Part shown: positions 44,986 through 53,526 of the stretch, one piece after another
Layout of the letters: each line of letters begins with the position of its first letter
Position numbering within the stretch: position 1 is the stretch's first letter
Source of the DNA: Nocardioides alkalitolerans
GTDB taxonomy: Bacteria; Actinomycetota; Actinomycetes; Propionibacteriales; Nocardioidaceae
NCBI GenBank assembly: GCA_038184435.1
Contig: CP116227.1
Span: 1,765,501 to 1,829,500 of the forward strand
Length of the DNA: 64,000 nt
Direction of reading: 5' to 3'
Notes under the pieces: generated by a model
Database searches by the model: none
What the model was told of the DNA's origin: nothing
What the model saw: the letters and a program-made list of their open reading frames with translations, nothing else
Program-made: the position numbers and the translations under genes

Positions 44986-46701
44986 TCACGGACCGTCGAC
45001 GTACACCGTGCCCCCGAGCTCGACGAACTCCGCCGCCTTCGCGCGCATCCCGGCCGCCACCTCCGGGGCGGTCGCCCCGAACCGGTCGCGCACGTCCTGG
45101 CTGATCCGCATCGAGCAGAACTTGGGGCCGCACATCGAGCAGAAGTGCGCGGTCTTCGCGGCCTCGGCGGGCAGCGTCTCGTCGTGGAACGCCTCGGCGG
45201 TGACGGGGTCGAGCGCCAGGGCGAACTGGTCGCGCCACCGGAACTCGAACCGCGCCTTCGACAGCGCGTCGTCCCAGGCCCGCGCCCCGGGGTGCCCCTT
45301 CGCCACGTCGGCGGCGTGGGCGCTCAGCTTGTAGGTGATGACGCCCGTCTTGACGTCGTCGCGGTCCGGGAGCCCGAGGTGCTCCTTCGGCGTGACGTAG
45401 CAGAGCATCGCCGTCCCGTGCATCGCGATCGTGGCGGCGCCGATGGCGGAGGTGATGTTGTCGTAGCCCGGCGCGACGTCCGTCGCCAGGGGCCCCAGCG
45501 TGTAGAACGGCGCGCCGTGGCACCACTCCTGCTGCAGCCGCACGTTCTCCTCGACGAGGTCGAGCGGGACGTGCCCCGGGCCCTCGACCATGACCTGGAC
45601 ATCGTGCTCCCAGGCGCGGGTCGTCAGGTCAGCGAGGGTCCGCAGCTCCGCGAGCTGCGCGGCGTCGTTCGCGTCGGCCACCGACCCGGGCCGCAGCCCG
45701 TCGCCGAGGCTGATGCTGACGTCGTACGACGCGAGGATCGCGCACAGCTCGTCGTAGTGCTCGAAGAGGAAGTTCTCGCGGTGGTGCGCGAGGCACCAGC
45801 CCGCCATGATCGAGCCGCCGCGCGACACGATGCCGGTGACGCGCTGCGCGGTGAGCGGCACGTGACGCAGGAGCACGCCCGCGTGGACCGTCATGTAGTC
45901 GACGCCCTGCTCGCACTGCTCGACGACGGTGTCGCGGAACACCTCCCACGTCAGCCGGTCCGCCTCGCCGTCGACCTTCTCGAGCGCCTGGTAGATCGGC
46001 ACCGTGCCGATCGGGACCGGCGAGTTCCGCAGGATCCACTCGCGGGTGGTGTGGATGTCGTCGCCCGTCGAGAGGTCCATGACGGTGTCGGCGCCCCACG
46101 TGACGGCGTGCGTGAGCTTGTCGACCTCCTCGGCGATCGAGCTGGTCACCGCCGAGTTGCCGATGTTGGCGTTGACCTTCACCAGGAAGCGCCGCCCGAT
46201 GATCATCGGCTCCGCCTCGGGGTGGTTGACGTTGAGCGGGATGATCGCGCGCCCGGCGGCCACCTCGCTCCGCACGAGCTCCACGTCGCAGCCCTCGCGC
46301 GCCGCGACGTACCGCATCTCCGGCGTCACGACGCCCGCCCGCGCGTAGTGCAGCTGGGTGACGCGCCGGCCCGGGAGCGCCCGCCGGGGCGTGCGGCGCT
46401 CGCCGCGCCACGCCGCGCTGGCCTCCCCACGCCGCACGGCGGCCCGGCCGTCGTCGCTGAGGCGGGCGGCGCGCCCGGCGTACTCCTCCGTGTCGGCCCG
46501 CTCCGCGATCCACGCGGCGCGCAGCGGGGGCAGCCCGACCTCGGGGTCGGAGCCGGGACCGGCGGTCGTGTAGCGGTCGAACGTCTCGCCGTTGGTCAGC
46601 GCGACGCGGGTGACGGGCACCCGCACGGGGGTGCCGTCGGGTCCGGGCGGGCCGTCGACGAGCACACGGGAGTGGGCGGGGTGGACGGACTGGCTGGTCA
46701 T
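44986..46701 (-). CDS. thiC: phosphomethylpyrimidine synthase
   Basis: The 571-residue radical-SAM enzyme converts AIR to HMP-phosphate. The iron-sulfur ligands are in CSMCGPKFC near 530-538, and AWCLAHHREN-type and MVEGPGHVPLD (about 388-398) active-site segments are present. The ATG is preceded by AGGAGAAC and overlaps the thiD stop (ATGA). It is the last gene of the thiamine operon. Confidence 0.97.
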   Translation of the reverse strand: MTSQSVHPAHSRVLVDGPPGPDGTPVRVPVTRVALTNGETFDRYTTAGPGSDPEVGLPPLRAAWIAERADTEEYAGRAARLSDDGRAAVRRGEASAAWRGERRTPRRALPGRRVTQLHYARAGVVTPEMRYVAAREGCDVELVRSEVAAGRAIIPLNVNHPEAEPMIIGRRFLVKVNANIGNSAVTSSIAEEVDKLTHAVTWGADTVMDLSTGDDIHTTREWILRNSPVPIGTVPIYQALEKVDGEADRLTWEVFRDTVVEQCEQGVDYMTVHAGVLLRHVPLTAQRVTGIVSRGGSIMAGWCLAHHRENFLFEHYDELCAILASYDVSISLGDGLRPGSVADANDAAQLAELRTLADLTTRAWEHDVQVMVEGPGHVPLDLVEENVRLQQEWCHGAPFYTLGPLATDVAPGYDNITSAIGAATIAMHGTAMLCYVTPKEHLGLPDRDDVKTGVITYKLSAHAADVAKGHPGARAWDDALSKARFEFRWRDQFALALDPVTAEAFHDETLPAEAAKTAHFCSMCGPKFCSMRISQDVRDRFGATAPEVAAGMRAKAAEFVELGGTVYVDGP

Positions 46702-47525
46702 GCGGGTTCTCCTGCCGGGTGGGGATGGACGTGGGCGACGGGGCCGCGGCCCCGTCCGAGGCGCCAGGGCGCGGAGCGCACGAGCTGGCGGGTGGTGTAC
46801 GACGCGGCACGGTCGGCCGCGGAGGCGAGGCCCTCGCCCCGGGCGAGGTGGGCGGCGAGGGCGGACGCGTAGGTGCAGCCCGAGCCGTGGTCGTTGCGCG
46901 TCGCGACGCGGGGGTGCCGCAGCGGGCGGGGCTGGGCGCCCGGCAGCGCGAGCCAGTCGGTGCAGCACGGGTCGGGGGCGTCGTCGCGGGGGTCCGGGCC
47001 GCCGGTGAGCAGCACCGCCGGTCCCAGCAGCGCGAGCTCGCCGGCGAGGTCACACGTCGGCGTCGGGTCGTCGGGTGCGCGCCCGAGCAGCGCCCGCGCC
47101 TCGTCGGCGTTGGGCGTGACGACGGTGGCGACGGGCAGCAGGGAGCCGACGTACGCCGCGACCACCGCCGCGTCGCCGAGCACCGCGCCGCTCGTCGCGA
47201 CCAGCACGGGGTCGACCACCAGCGGACGCGCGGGGGCGCCGGCCAGGAGCTCCGCCACGAGCGCGACGACCACGGGCGAGCCCAGCATGCCGGTCTTCAC
47301 CGCCGCCACCGGGAGGTCACCGAGGACCGCGTCGACCTGCGCCGCGACCACGGCCGGGGGCAGGGCGTGGACGGCGTGGACGGCCGTCGTGTCCTGCGCC
47401 GTGACGGCGGTGACGACGCAGGCCCCGTGCACCCCGAGCGCCGCGAACGTCGTGAGGTCCGCGGCGGTGCCCGCCGCGCCGCCGGAGTCCGTGCCGGCCA
47501 CGCTGAGCACGACGGGCGGGGTCAT
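46698..47525 (-). CDS. thiD: hydroxymethylpyrimidine(-phosphate) kinase
   Basis: The 275-residue kinase phosphorylates HMP and HMP-P. It has AGTDSGGAAGTAADL near 10-24, VVDPVLVATSG near 104 and the C-terminal anion-hole motif NDHGSGCTYASALAA near 212-226. It overlaps both neighbours by four bases. A Cys-Cys pair in the lid region (DPCCTDW) is unusual. Confidence 0.95.
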   Translation of the reverse strand: MTPPVVLSVAGTDSGGAAGTAADLTTFAALGVHGACVVTAVTAQDTTAVHAVHALPPAVVAAQVDAVLGDLPVAAVKTGMLGSPVVVALVAELLAGAPARPLVVDPVLVATSGAVLGDAAVVAAYVGSLLPVATVVTPNADEARALLGRAPDDPTPTCDLAGELALLGPAVLLTGGPDPRDDAPDPCCTDWLALPGAQPRPLRHPRVATRNDHGSGCTYASALAAHLARGEGLASAADRAASYTTRQLVRSAPWRLGRGRGPVAHVHPHPAGEPA

Positions 47526-48124
47526 GCCACCGCTCCGCGCGCGTCACGGCGCTGCGCCAACCCCGCGAGCAGCGCGGCCACCTCGGCCGCCGGGTCGTCG
47601 GACCGCATGACCGCGCCCATGACGGCGACACCGTGGGCGCCGGCGGCGACCGCCGCCGCGGCGTTGCGCGCGTCGACGCCCCCGAGCGCGAGCACGCGGG
47701 TGGCCGAGCCGGCCGTGAGGCGCCGCGCCGCGGCGTACGTGGCGGGTGCGAGGGCGGGCCCGTGGCCCGGCTTGCTCGCCGTCGCCGCGAACGGCGACAC
47801 CGTCACGTAGGAGGCTCCGGCGGCGACGGCGGCAGCGACCTCGGCGAGGTCGTGGCAGGAACGCCCGACCCCCGTGCCGGGCTGGGCGGCCGCGAGGTGG
47901 ACGCCGTGGGCGCCCGGGACGAGGGTGCGCGACGCCAGGACCGTGAGCCCGGGGACGTCCCGGAGACGCGCGACGAGCGCGGCCCGCTCGGCGAGGGCCA
48001 GGTCGTGCTCCCGCACGACGACGGTGCGCAGGCCGGCAGCCGCGCACTCGCGGACCGTGCGGACGAGGCCCCGGCCGAGGCGGAGCTGCGACCGGTCGGT
48101 GAGGAGCACGAGGTCGCCGCTCAC
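47522..48124 (-). CDS. degenerate ThiE / TenI-like protein
   Basis: A 200-residue TIM barrel of the ThiE/TenI superfamily (LLTDRSQL at the start, VSPFAATASKPGHGP near 110, LALGGVDARNAAAAVAAGAHGVAVMGAV at the end). Unlike the operon's other ThiE, it has VVREH in place of QLREK, lacks the NDR and the aspartate after GVHL, and keeps only the TxSK phosphate loop. These losses are typical of TenI, which is a thiazole tautomerase rather than thiamine-phosphate synthase. Its place between thiG and thiD fits that role. The GTG start overlaps the thiG stop. Confidence 0.75.
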   Translation of the reverse strand: MSGDLVLLTDRSQLRLGRGLVRTVRECAAAGLRTVVVREHDLALAERAALVARLRDVPGLTVLASRTLVPGAHGVHLAAAQPGTGVGRSCHDLAEVAAAVAAGASYVTVSPFAATASKPGHGPALAPATYAAARRLTAGSATRVLALGGVDARNAAAAVAAGAHGVAVMGAVMRSDDPAAEVAALLAGLAQRRDARGAVA

Positions 48125-48894
48125 GCGCTCACCCGCCCGAGGGTGGGGCTGGAGGCGCGGGCGACCGTACGGCGCGGGATCCGCCCCGCGCCCCACGCCG
48201 CCCGGCCCGCCTCGACGGCCAGCCGCAGCGCGCCCGCCATGGCCACGGGATCGGCGGCCCGCGTCACCGCGGAGGCGGCGAGCACGGCGTCGCACCCGAG
48301 CTCGAGGGCGAGCGCGGCGTCGCTGGGCGCGCCGATGCCGGCGTCGAGCACGACCGGCACGGCGCCGGCGACGGCGGCGACCACGGCCTCCACGGCCGCG
48401 GGGTCGGTGATGCCCAGCCCCGAGCCGATGGGCGAGCCCAGGGGCATGACCGCCGCGCAGCCCGCGTCGACGAGGCGCCGGGCGACCCCGACGTCGGTGG
48501 TCGTGTAGGGCAGCACCGCGAACCCTCGGCCCACGAGCTGCTCGGCGGCGTCGACCAGCTCGACGACGTCCGGGAGGAGCGTGGCGTCGTCGGTGACGAC
48601 CTCCAGCTTCACGAGGTCCGTGCCCAGCGCCTCCCGCGCCAGCTCGGAGGTGAGGACGGCCTCCCGCGCGCTGCGGCAGCCGGCGGTGTTGGGCAGGACC
48701 GGTACGCCGCGGCGCACGATCGCCGCCAGCAGCCCGGCCTCCGCACGCGACGACGTGCGACGCACGCTCACCGTGACCATGCCGGGCCGCGCCGCGTCGA
48801 GCACCGGGTCGAGCAGGGCCGGGTGCGGCAGGCCGCCCGTGCCCAGGAGGAGCCGGGACGACAGCACGGTCCCGGCGACGACGAGGTCGGTCAT
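48121..48894 (-). CDS. thiG: thiazole synthase
   Basis: The 257-residue barrel builds the thiazole ring from DXP, dehydroglycine and ThiS-thiocarboxylate. The Schiff-base lysine is in DLVKLEVV near 95-102. TAGCRSAREAV near 69 and MPLGSPIGSGLGI (about 149-161) are typical. It overlaps thiS by four bases; ThiG and ThiS work as a complex. Confidence 0.97.
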   Translation of the reverse strand: MTDLVVAGTVLSSRLLLGTGGLPHPALLDPVLDAARPGMVTVSVRRTSSRAEAGLLAAIVRRGVPVLPNTAGCRSAREAVLTSELAREALGTDLVKLEVVTDDATLLPDVVELVDAAEQLVGRGFAVLPYTTTDVGVARRLVDAGCAAVMPLGSPIGSGLGITDPAAVEAVVAAVAGAVPVVLDAGIGAPSDAALALELGCDAVLAASAVTRAADPVAMAGALRLAVEAGRAAWGAGRIPRRTVARASSPTLGRVSA

Positions 48895-49091
48895 CCGCCC
48901 TGCACCGCCGTCACGATCTCGACGACGTCGCCGTCGGCCAGCGGGGTGCGGTCATGGTCGGCGCGCCGCACGACGACGCCGTTGAGCGCGACCGCGTGGC
49001 CGGCCGGGTCGCCGACCGTGCGGGCGACGAGGGCGGCGACGGTCGTGGCGTCGGTCGGGGTGGGTTCACCGTTGAGCGCGAGCAGGGGCAC
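48891..49091 (-). CDS. thiS: sulfur carrier protein ThiS
   Basis: A 66-residue ubiquitin-like carrier ending in the essential Gly-Gly (VTAVQGG) that is thiocarboxylated. LNGVVVRRADHDRTPLADGDVVEIV is the usual ThiS core. The GTG start lies 26 bases inside the 3' end of thiO. ThiF, which charges it, is not in the window. Confidence 0.94.
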   Translation of the reverse strand: MPLLALNGEPTPTDATTVAALVARTVGDPAGHAVALNGVVVRRADHDRTPLADGDVVEIVTAVQGG

Positions 49092-50259
49092 GGGTGTCTC
49101 CTTCGGCGGTGGGCTGGTCGGGGGTGGGCTGGTCGGGGGTGGGCTGGTCGGGGGTGGGCTGGTCGGGGGTCTCGGTGGCGGCGAGCAGGTGCGCGAAGCG
49201 GCGGGGGTCGAGCGCGGGCTCGGGTGGGACGTCGTGCTCCACCTGGTCGGCCACGAGGCCGGCCACGAGCGGCGCGAGGAGCACCCCGTGGCGGAACAGC
49301 CCGGCGGCGAGGAGCACCCGGGGGCCGCCGCCCGCGTCGGTCGGTCCCGGCGCGGGACCCACGAGCGGCAGGTGGTCGGGGGTCGCGGGCCGGTCGCGGG
49401 CGGTGGCCTCGACGAGCTCGGCACGCTCGAACCCGGGCAGCAGCGTGCGCGCGGCGTCGAGCAGGCGGAGGACGCCGCCCGCGGTGACGACCGGCGGGGC
49501 GTCGTGCTCCTCCGACGTGGCACCGACGACGACCTCCACGGGGACCGGGGCACCGCCCGGCCGCAGCGGGCCCGCCGGACCGCGCGGCACGACGTACACC
49601 GGCTCCCCCCGCACCCACCCGCGCACCACGGCGGCCGGCGGGTCGTCGGTGCGGAGGCGCAGCACCTCGCCGCGCACCCCGCGCACGAGCGGGGTCCACG
49701 GCGCCGGGAGGACGGCACCGGTGGCGACGACCTCGACGTCCGGGCGGAAGCCGTCCGGCACGGTGGGCGCCACGGGCAGACGCGCCCGCAGCGCGGCGAC
49801 CACGGCCCGCGGGTCGACCGCGTGGTCGTCGGGGAGGTGGAGGCCGCCAGCCACGCGTCCGAGGGTGGGTTCGCGGCGGCGCAGCTCCGCGGCGGTCCAC
49901 GGCTCGGCGCGTCGACCGAGGCTCGCGAGCAGCGCCGCCTGCCGCTCGACCTGCTGGAGGTCGCCGTGGTCGTGGCCGACGAGCAGCGTGCCGCGCGGGT
50001 GGAGGTCGACGCCGAGACGCGCCGCCCAGCGGGGCCACTCCCCCGCGCTCCGCACGCCCAGGTCGAGCAGGGCCTCCTCGCCCCACCACACCTCGGCGGA
50101 CGGGCTCAGCATGCCGGCGGCGGCGTACGACGCGCCCGTGCCCGGTGACGGGTCGACGACGCGCACGGCGTGACCGCGGCGGGCGAGCTCGTCCGCGACC
50201 GCGAGGCCCACGATGCCGGCGCCGCGCACGAGCACGCTCGCCCGGTCGTCCGCGGGCAT
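49066..50259 (-). CDS. thiO: glycine oxidase
   Basis: A 397-residue flavoprotein oxidising glycine to dehydroglycine for thiazole synthesis. FAD-binding GAGIVGLAVADELARRGH is near residues 13-30, AAAGML near 45, and RPATPDHLPLVGP near 312. The C-terminus ends in four TPDQP repeats followed by a charged tail, an extension beyond the usual family end. The start at 50259 overlaps the thiE stop by one base. Confidence 0.93.
   Translation of the reverse strand: MPADDRASVLVRGAGIVGLAVADELARRGHAVRVVDPSPGTGASYAAAGMLSPSAEVWWGEEALLDLGVRSAGEWPRWAARLGVDLHPRGTLLVGHDHGDLQQVERQAALLASLGRRAEPWTAAELRRREPTLGRVAGGLHLPDDHAVDPRAVVAALRARLPVAPTVPDGFRPDVEVVATGAVLPAPWTPLVRGVRGEVLRLRTDDPPAAVVRGWVRGEPVYVVPRGPAGPLRPGGAPVPVEVVVGATSEEHDAPPVVTAGGVLRLLDAARTLLPGFERAELVEATARDRPATPDHLPLVGPAPGPTDAGGGPRVLLAAGLFRHGVLLAPLVAGLVADQVEHDVPPEPALDPRRFAHLLAATETPDQPTPDQPTPDQPTPDQPTAEGDTRAPARAQR
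49111..49170 (-). repeat. four perfect 15-bp tandem repeats at the thiO 3' end
   Basis: GGGCTGGTCGGGGGT (plus strand) is repeated four times and codes for TPDQP units in the ThiO tail. It ends about 20 bp before the thiS start codon. Confidence 0.95.
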
Positions 50260-50918
50260 CAGAGGGCTCCGAGCAGGGCCCCCGCGGCGTCGAGGGGATC
50301 GGGTTGTCGCCACACGGAGCCGATGACGGCGACGCCGTGGGCGCCCGCGGCGACCGCGGCGCGGGCGAGGTCGGGCGTGATGCCACCGATGGCGACGAGC
50401 GGGAGCACGCCGGCGGCGCGGGTGACGGCGTCGACGCCGAGCGGGTCGGGCAGGCCGGCCTTCGAGGTGGTGGCGGCGACGGGTCCGAAGCCGGCGTAGT
50501 CGGCGCCGGCCGCCCGCGCCGCGACCACCGCGTCGCGGTCGCGGCAGGTGGCGCCGACGAGGAACCCGGGCGGGGCGAGACGGTCGGCGATCGCCCGGGC
50601 GGACGCCACGGGCAGGTCGTCGGCACCGAGGTGCACGCCGTCGGCCCCGGCCGCGAGGGCGACGTCGAGGCGGTCGTTCACGAGCACCCGGGCACCGGCG
50701 GGACGCGCCGCTGCGAGGACCGCGGTGGTGAGGGCCAGGAGCTCGGCGGTCGTCCCGTCCTTGGCACGGACCTGGAAGCCGACGGCCCCCGGGGACCCTG
50801 CCGGGCTGGCGCCGCCGACGGCGGCCAGCGGCCCGACGAGGTCGAGGGGGTCGGACGGGGCGACGATGATCGTCAGGCGCGGCACTCCGGTGGCCGCGCC
50901 GCTGCGCACAGCGGACAC
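50259..50918 (-). CDS. thiE: thiamine-phosphate synthase
   Basis: The 219-residue ThiE joins HMP-PP and thiazole phosphate. The substrate residues are intact: FQVRAKD near 51, VNDRLDVALAAGADGVHLGADD near 81-102 and GPVAATTSK near 137. GTG 50918 has GAGGAG about seven nt upstream, just after the TPP riboswitch; an in-frame extension upstream would translate through the aptamer and is rejected. It is the first gene of the seven-gene thiamine operon. Confidence 0.95.
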   Translation of the reverse strand: MSAVRSGAATGVPRLTIIVAPSDPLDLVGPLAAVGGASPAGSPGAVGFQVRAKDGTTAELLALTTAVLAAARPAGARVLVNDRLDVALAAGADGVHLGADDLPVASARAIADRLAPPGFLVGATCRDRDAVVAARAAGADYAGFGPVAATTSKAGLPDPLGVDAVTRAAGVLPLVAIGGITPDLARAAVAAGAHGVAVIGSVWRQPDPLDAAGALLGAL

Positions 50919-50930
50919 GAGAACGCTCCT

Positions 50931-51022
50931 CACTTCCTGCGCCGGCATGACCCGGATCAGGTTCGACGGTCGGAGCGGCCTCAGCCCCATCTCAGCCCAC
51001 TGCCGTGGACTCCCGTGGTGGA
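50931..51022 (-). ncRNA. TPP riboswitch (thi box)
   Basis: On the minus strand the conserved aptamer elements appear in order: CACGGGAGTCC (helix P1/P2 start, 51008-51018), GGGCTGAGA (50992-51000), and CCTGATCCGGGTCATGCCGGCGCAGG (about 50935-50960), which matches the CUGAUCYGG..AUNCCRGCG thi-box core. It ends about 13 nt before the thiE GTG, so TPP most probably hides the ribosome site. Confidence 0.97.
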
Positions 51023-51031
51023 ATGCCCGCC

Positions 51032-51062
51032 ACCGTACGCGGCTCGTCCCGCGGCCTGTCAA
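51032..51062 (-). promoter_or_regulatory. thiamine operon promoter
   Basis: A perfect TTGACA (51057-51062) and TACGGT (51032-51037) are 19 nt apart on the minus strand. The start would fall about 51025, immediately before the riboswitch. Confidence 0.65.
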
Positions 51063-51105
51063 GGGCCGGTGTCCGCCGCGTCGCCCCAGGGCGTACGGCT
51101 CGAAG

Positions 51106-51124
51106 TGAGGTGAGCCTTACCAGG
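51106..51124. promoter_or_regulatory. IdeR/DtxR-like iron box upstream of class I fumarase
   Basis: AGGTGAGCCTTACC (51108-51121) fits the AGGTNAGNCTNACC core of DtxR/IdeR iron boxes at every fixed position. It lies about 25 bp before a TACGGT -10 (51145-51150) of the fumarase gene, over the expected -35. Confidence 0.55.
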
Positions 51125-51152
51125 GGACGACCGGACGACGGGGCTACGGTGC

Positions 51153-52868
51153 GTGTCCGTGAGCACCTCCGGACTCCCCGCCCCGGGCGACGACTTCCGC
51201 TACTCCGACCTCCTCCCGATCGGGCCGGACACCACGCCGTACCGGTTGGTGACGACCGAGGGCGTCAGCACGATCGAGGTCGACGGGCAGACCTTCCTCA
51301 GGGTCGCGCCGGAGGCGATCCGCCGGCTCACCGCCGAGGCCATGCACGACATCTCGCACTTCCTCCGACCGGCGCACCTGGCGCAGCTGCGGAAGATCAT
51401 CGACGACCCCGAGGCGAGCGGGAACGACCGCTTCGTCGCGCTCGACCTGCTCAAGAACGTGAACATCTCCGCCGGCGGCGTGCTGCCGATGTGCCAGGAC
51501 ACGGGCACGGCGATCGTCATGGGCAAGAAGTCCGAAGGTGTGCTGACGGGCATCGACGACGGCGAGGCGATCAGCGCGGGCGTCTATGACGCCTACACGC
51601 AGCTGAACCTCCGCTACTCGCAGCTCGCCCCGCTGACGACGTACGAGGAGAAGAACACCGGCACCAACCTGCCGGCGCAGATCGAGATCTACTCGACGCC
51701 GCAGACGTCGGGGAAGCCGGAGTACAAGTTCCTCTTCATGGCGAAGGGCGGCGGCTCGGCCAACAAGTCGTTCCTGTTCCAGGAGACGAAGGCGATCCTC
51801 AACCCGAAGCGGCTGCTCGAGTTCCTCGACGAGAAGATCCGCTCGCTCGGCACGGCCGCGTGCCCGCCCTACCACCTCGCCGTCGTCATCGGCGGCACGA
51901 GCGCGGAGTTCGCGCTGAAGACGGCGAAGTACGCCTCGGCGCACTACCTCGACGACCTCCCCACGGAGGGCTCGATGGCCGCCCACGGGTTCCGCGACAC
52001 GGAGCTCGAGGAGGAGGTCTTCAAGCTGACGCAGGGCTTCGGCATCGGTGCGCAGTTCGGCGGCAAGTACTTCTGCCACGACGTCCGCGTCGTCCGCCTC
52101 CCCCGCCACGGTGCGTCGTGCCCCGTCGCGATCGCGGTGTCGTGCTCGGCCGACCGTCAGGCGCTCGGCAAGATCACGCCCGAGGGTGTCTTCCTCGAGC
52201 AGCTCGAGACGGACCCGGCGCAGTACATGCCCGACGCCGGCACCGCCGAGGACATCGAGGGCGGCGAGGTCGTCGCCGTCGACCTCAACCGGCCGATGAG
52301 CGAGATCCTGGCGCAGCTGTCGCAGTACCCCGTCAAGACGCGCCTCTCGCTGACCGGGCCGCTCGTCGTCGCGCGCGACATCGCGCACGCGAAGATCCAG
52401 GAGCGCCTGGACGCCGGCGAGGAGATGCCGGACTACCTGAAGAACCACCCCGTCTACTACGCCGGCCCGGCCAAGACGCCCGAGGGCATGGCGTCGGGCT
52501 CGTTCGGCCCCACGACGGCGGGACGCATGGACTCCTACGTGAAGTCGTTCCAGGCCGCGGGCGGATCGATGGTCATGCTCGCCAAGGGCAACCGCTCGAA
52601 GCAGGTCACCGAGGCGTGCAACGAGCACGGCGGCTTCTACCTGGGCTCCATCGGCGGCCCCGCCGCCCGGCTCGCGCTGGACTGCATCAAGAGCCAGGAG
52701 ATCATCGAGTACCCCGAGCTCGGCATGGAAGCGGTCTGGAAGATCGAGGTCGAGGACTTCCCCGCCTTCATCGTGGTCGACGACAAGGGCAACGACTTCT
52801 TCACGGACCCGTCCGGTGCCGTGACCGTGCCGTTGAGCGGGATCCGGGTGCGCTCGCGCGAGAGGTGA
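51153..52868 (+). CDS. fumA: class I (iron-sulfur) fumarate hydratase
   Basis: A 571-residue single-chain class I fumarase that converts fumarate to malate with a [4Fe-4S] cluster. The N-terminal cluster-binding CQDTGTA is near 115; a second cysteine region VSCSADRQ is near 330; and the C-terminal swivelling domain ends near TVPLSGIRV. The start is GTG 51153 or GTG 51159; the second lies eight nt after TACGGT and would be leaderless. A class II enzyme (fumC) is also encoded 5 kb downstream, which implies redundancy under iron or oxidative stress. Confidence 0.95.
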   Translation: MSVSTSGLPAPGDDFRYSDLLPIGPDTTPYRLVTTEGVSTIEVDGQTFLRVAPEAIRRLTAEAMHDISHFLRPAHLAQLRKIIDDPEASGNDRFVALDLLKNVNISAGGVLPMCQDTGTAIVMGKKSEGVLTGIDDGEAISAGVYDAYTQLNLRYSQLAPLTTYEEKNTGTNLPAQIEIYSTPQTSGKPEYKFLFMAKGGGSANKSFLFQETKAILNPKRLLEFLDEKIRSLGTAACPPYHLAVVIGGTSAEFALKTAKYASAHYLDDLPTEGSMAAHGFRDTELEEEVFKLTQGFGIGAQFGGKYFCHDVRVVRLPRHGASCPVAIAVSCSADRQALGKITPEGVFLEQLETDPAQYMPDAGTAEDIEGGEVVAVDLNRPMSEILAQLSQYPVKTRLSLTGPLVVARDIAHAKIQERLDAGEEMPDYLKNHPVYYAGPAKTPEGMASGSFGPTTAGRMDSYVKSFQAAGGSMVMLAKGNRSKQVTEACNEHGGFYLGSIGGPAARLALDCIKSQEIIEYPELGMEAVWKIEVEDFPAFIVVDDKGNDFFTDPSGAVTVPLSGIRVRSRER

Positions 52869-52896
52869 GCTCGCCCGCTCTTCCGGTCCGGACGCG

Positions 52897-53472
52897 TCAG
52901 GGCGTCTCGAGCGCCGCGAGGTAGCGGCGCGTCATGATGGCCTGCGCCGTCGACGTGAGCGGACCGCCGAGGCGCGCCAGCCGGGACGCCGGTCGGGAGA
53001 ACGCATCGACGGTGAAGCGCACGACGCCGTCGTCCGCGATCGACAGCACGAACGCCTCCTCCCCCTCCTCGGGGTGCCCGGGCAGCGTCCCGTAGGCGAA
53101 CCCGCGACGGTCGTCCTCGTCCACGACGTCGACGATCCGCACCGGTGCGTCGACCCCGACGAACCCCAGGACGGGTAGCGCGAGCCGCACGACCGCCACC
53201 GTCCCGACGGTGAGGCTGCCGCCGTCGGCCCGTACGGCGGCACCCGACCGCCGCTGCACCTGCCAGTCGTCGAGCGCCGCGACCGCCGCCTCGAAGTGGT
53301 CGCGGCCGTGACCGACCACGCGCGCCGCGCGCAGGCGGTGGTAGCCGGGCGGCGGTTCCTCCCCGTCGAGCGTGGTGCCGAGCCGGTCGGCGAGGTAGGT
53401 CAGCTCGGCCGCGCGCAGCCGCGCGGCCTCGGAGTCGTCGAGCGGTCGGAGCGTGCGAGCGCGGCGGGACAC
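52897..53472 (-). CDS. DUF1990 family protein
   Basis: A 191-residue soluble protein with the layout of the DUF1990 family: LTYLADRLGTTLDGEEPPPGYHRLRAARVVG near 25-55, then FAYGTLPGHPEEGEEAFVL near 130-148. Related families act on phospholipid-like ligands, but function is unknown. The GTG start is used. Convergent with fumA, 28 bp apart. Confidence 0.8.
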   Translation of the reverse strand: MSRRARTLRPLDDSEAARLRAAELTYLADRLGTTLDGEEPPPGYHRLRAARVVGHGRDHFEAAVAALDDWQVQRRSGAAVRADGGSLTVGTVAVVRLALPVLGFVGVDAPVRIVDVVDEDDRRGFAYGTLPGHPEEGEEAFVLSIADDGVVRFTVDAFSRPASRLARLGGPLTSTAQAIMTRRYLAALETP

Positions 53473-53526
53473 GCCTGCGATGGTGCCACGGGGGTGGTGC
53501 CCGACGGATCGCCAGCGGTCGTGGGC

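Noticed and set aside
47522..48124. Calling the second ThiE-like gene a pseudogene
   Set aside because: The frame is intact with tight overlaps on both sides; residue losses fit TenI rather than decay.
50919..51062. N-terminal extension of ThiE through the leader
   Set aside because: This sequence contains the TPP aptamer; the GTG at 50918 has its own ribosome site.
53462..53526. Left boundary (att site) of an integrated element near the HNH gene
   Set aside because: No integrase, tRNA end or matching direct repeat could be seen on the far side at 56141-56208.
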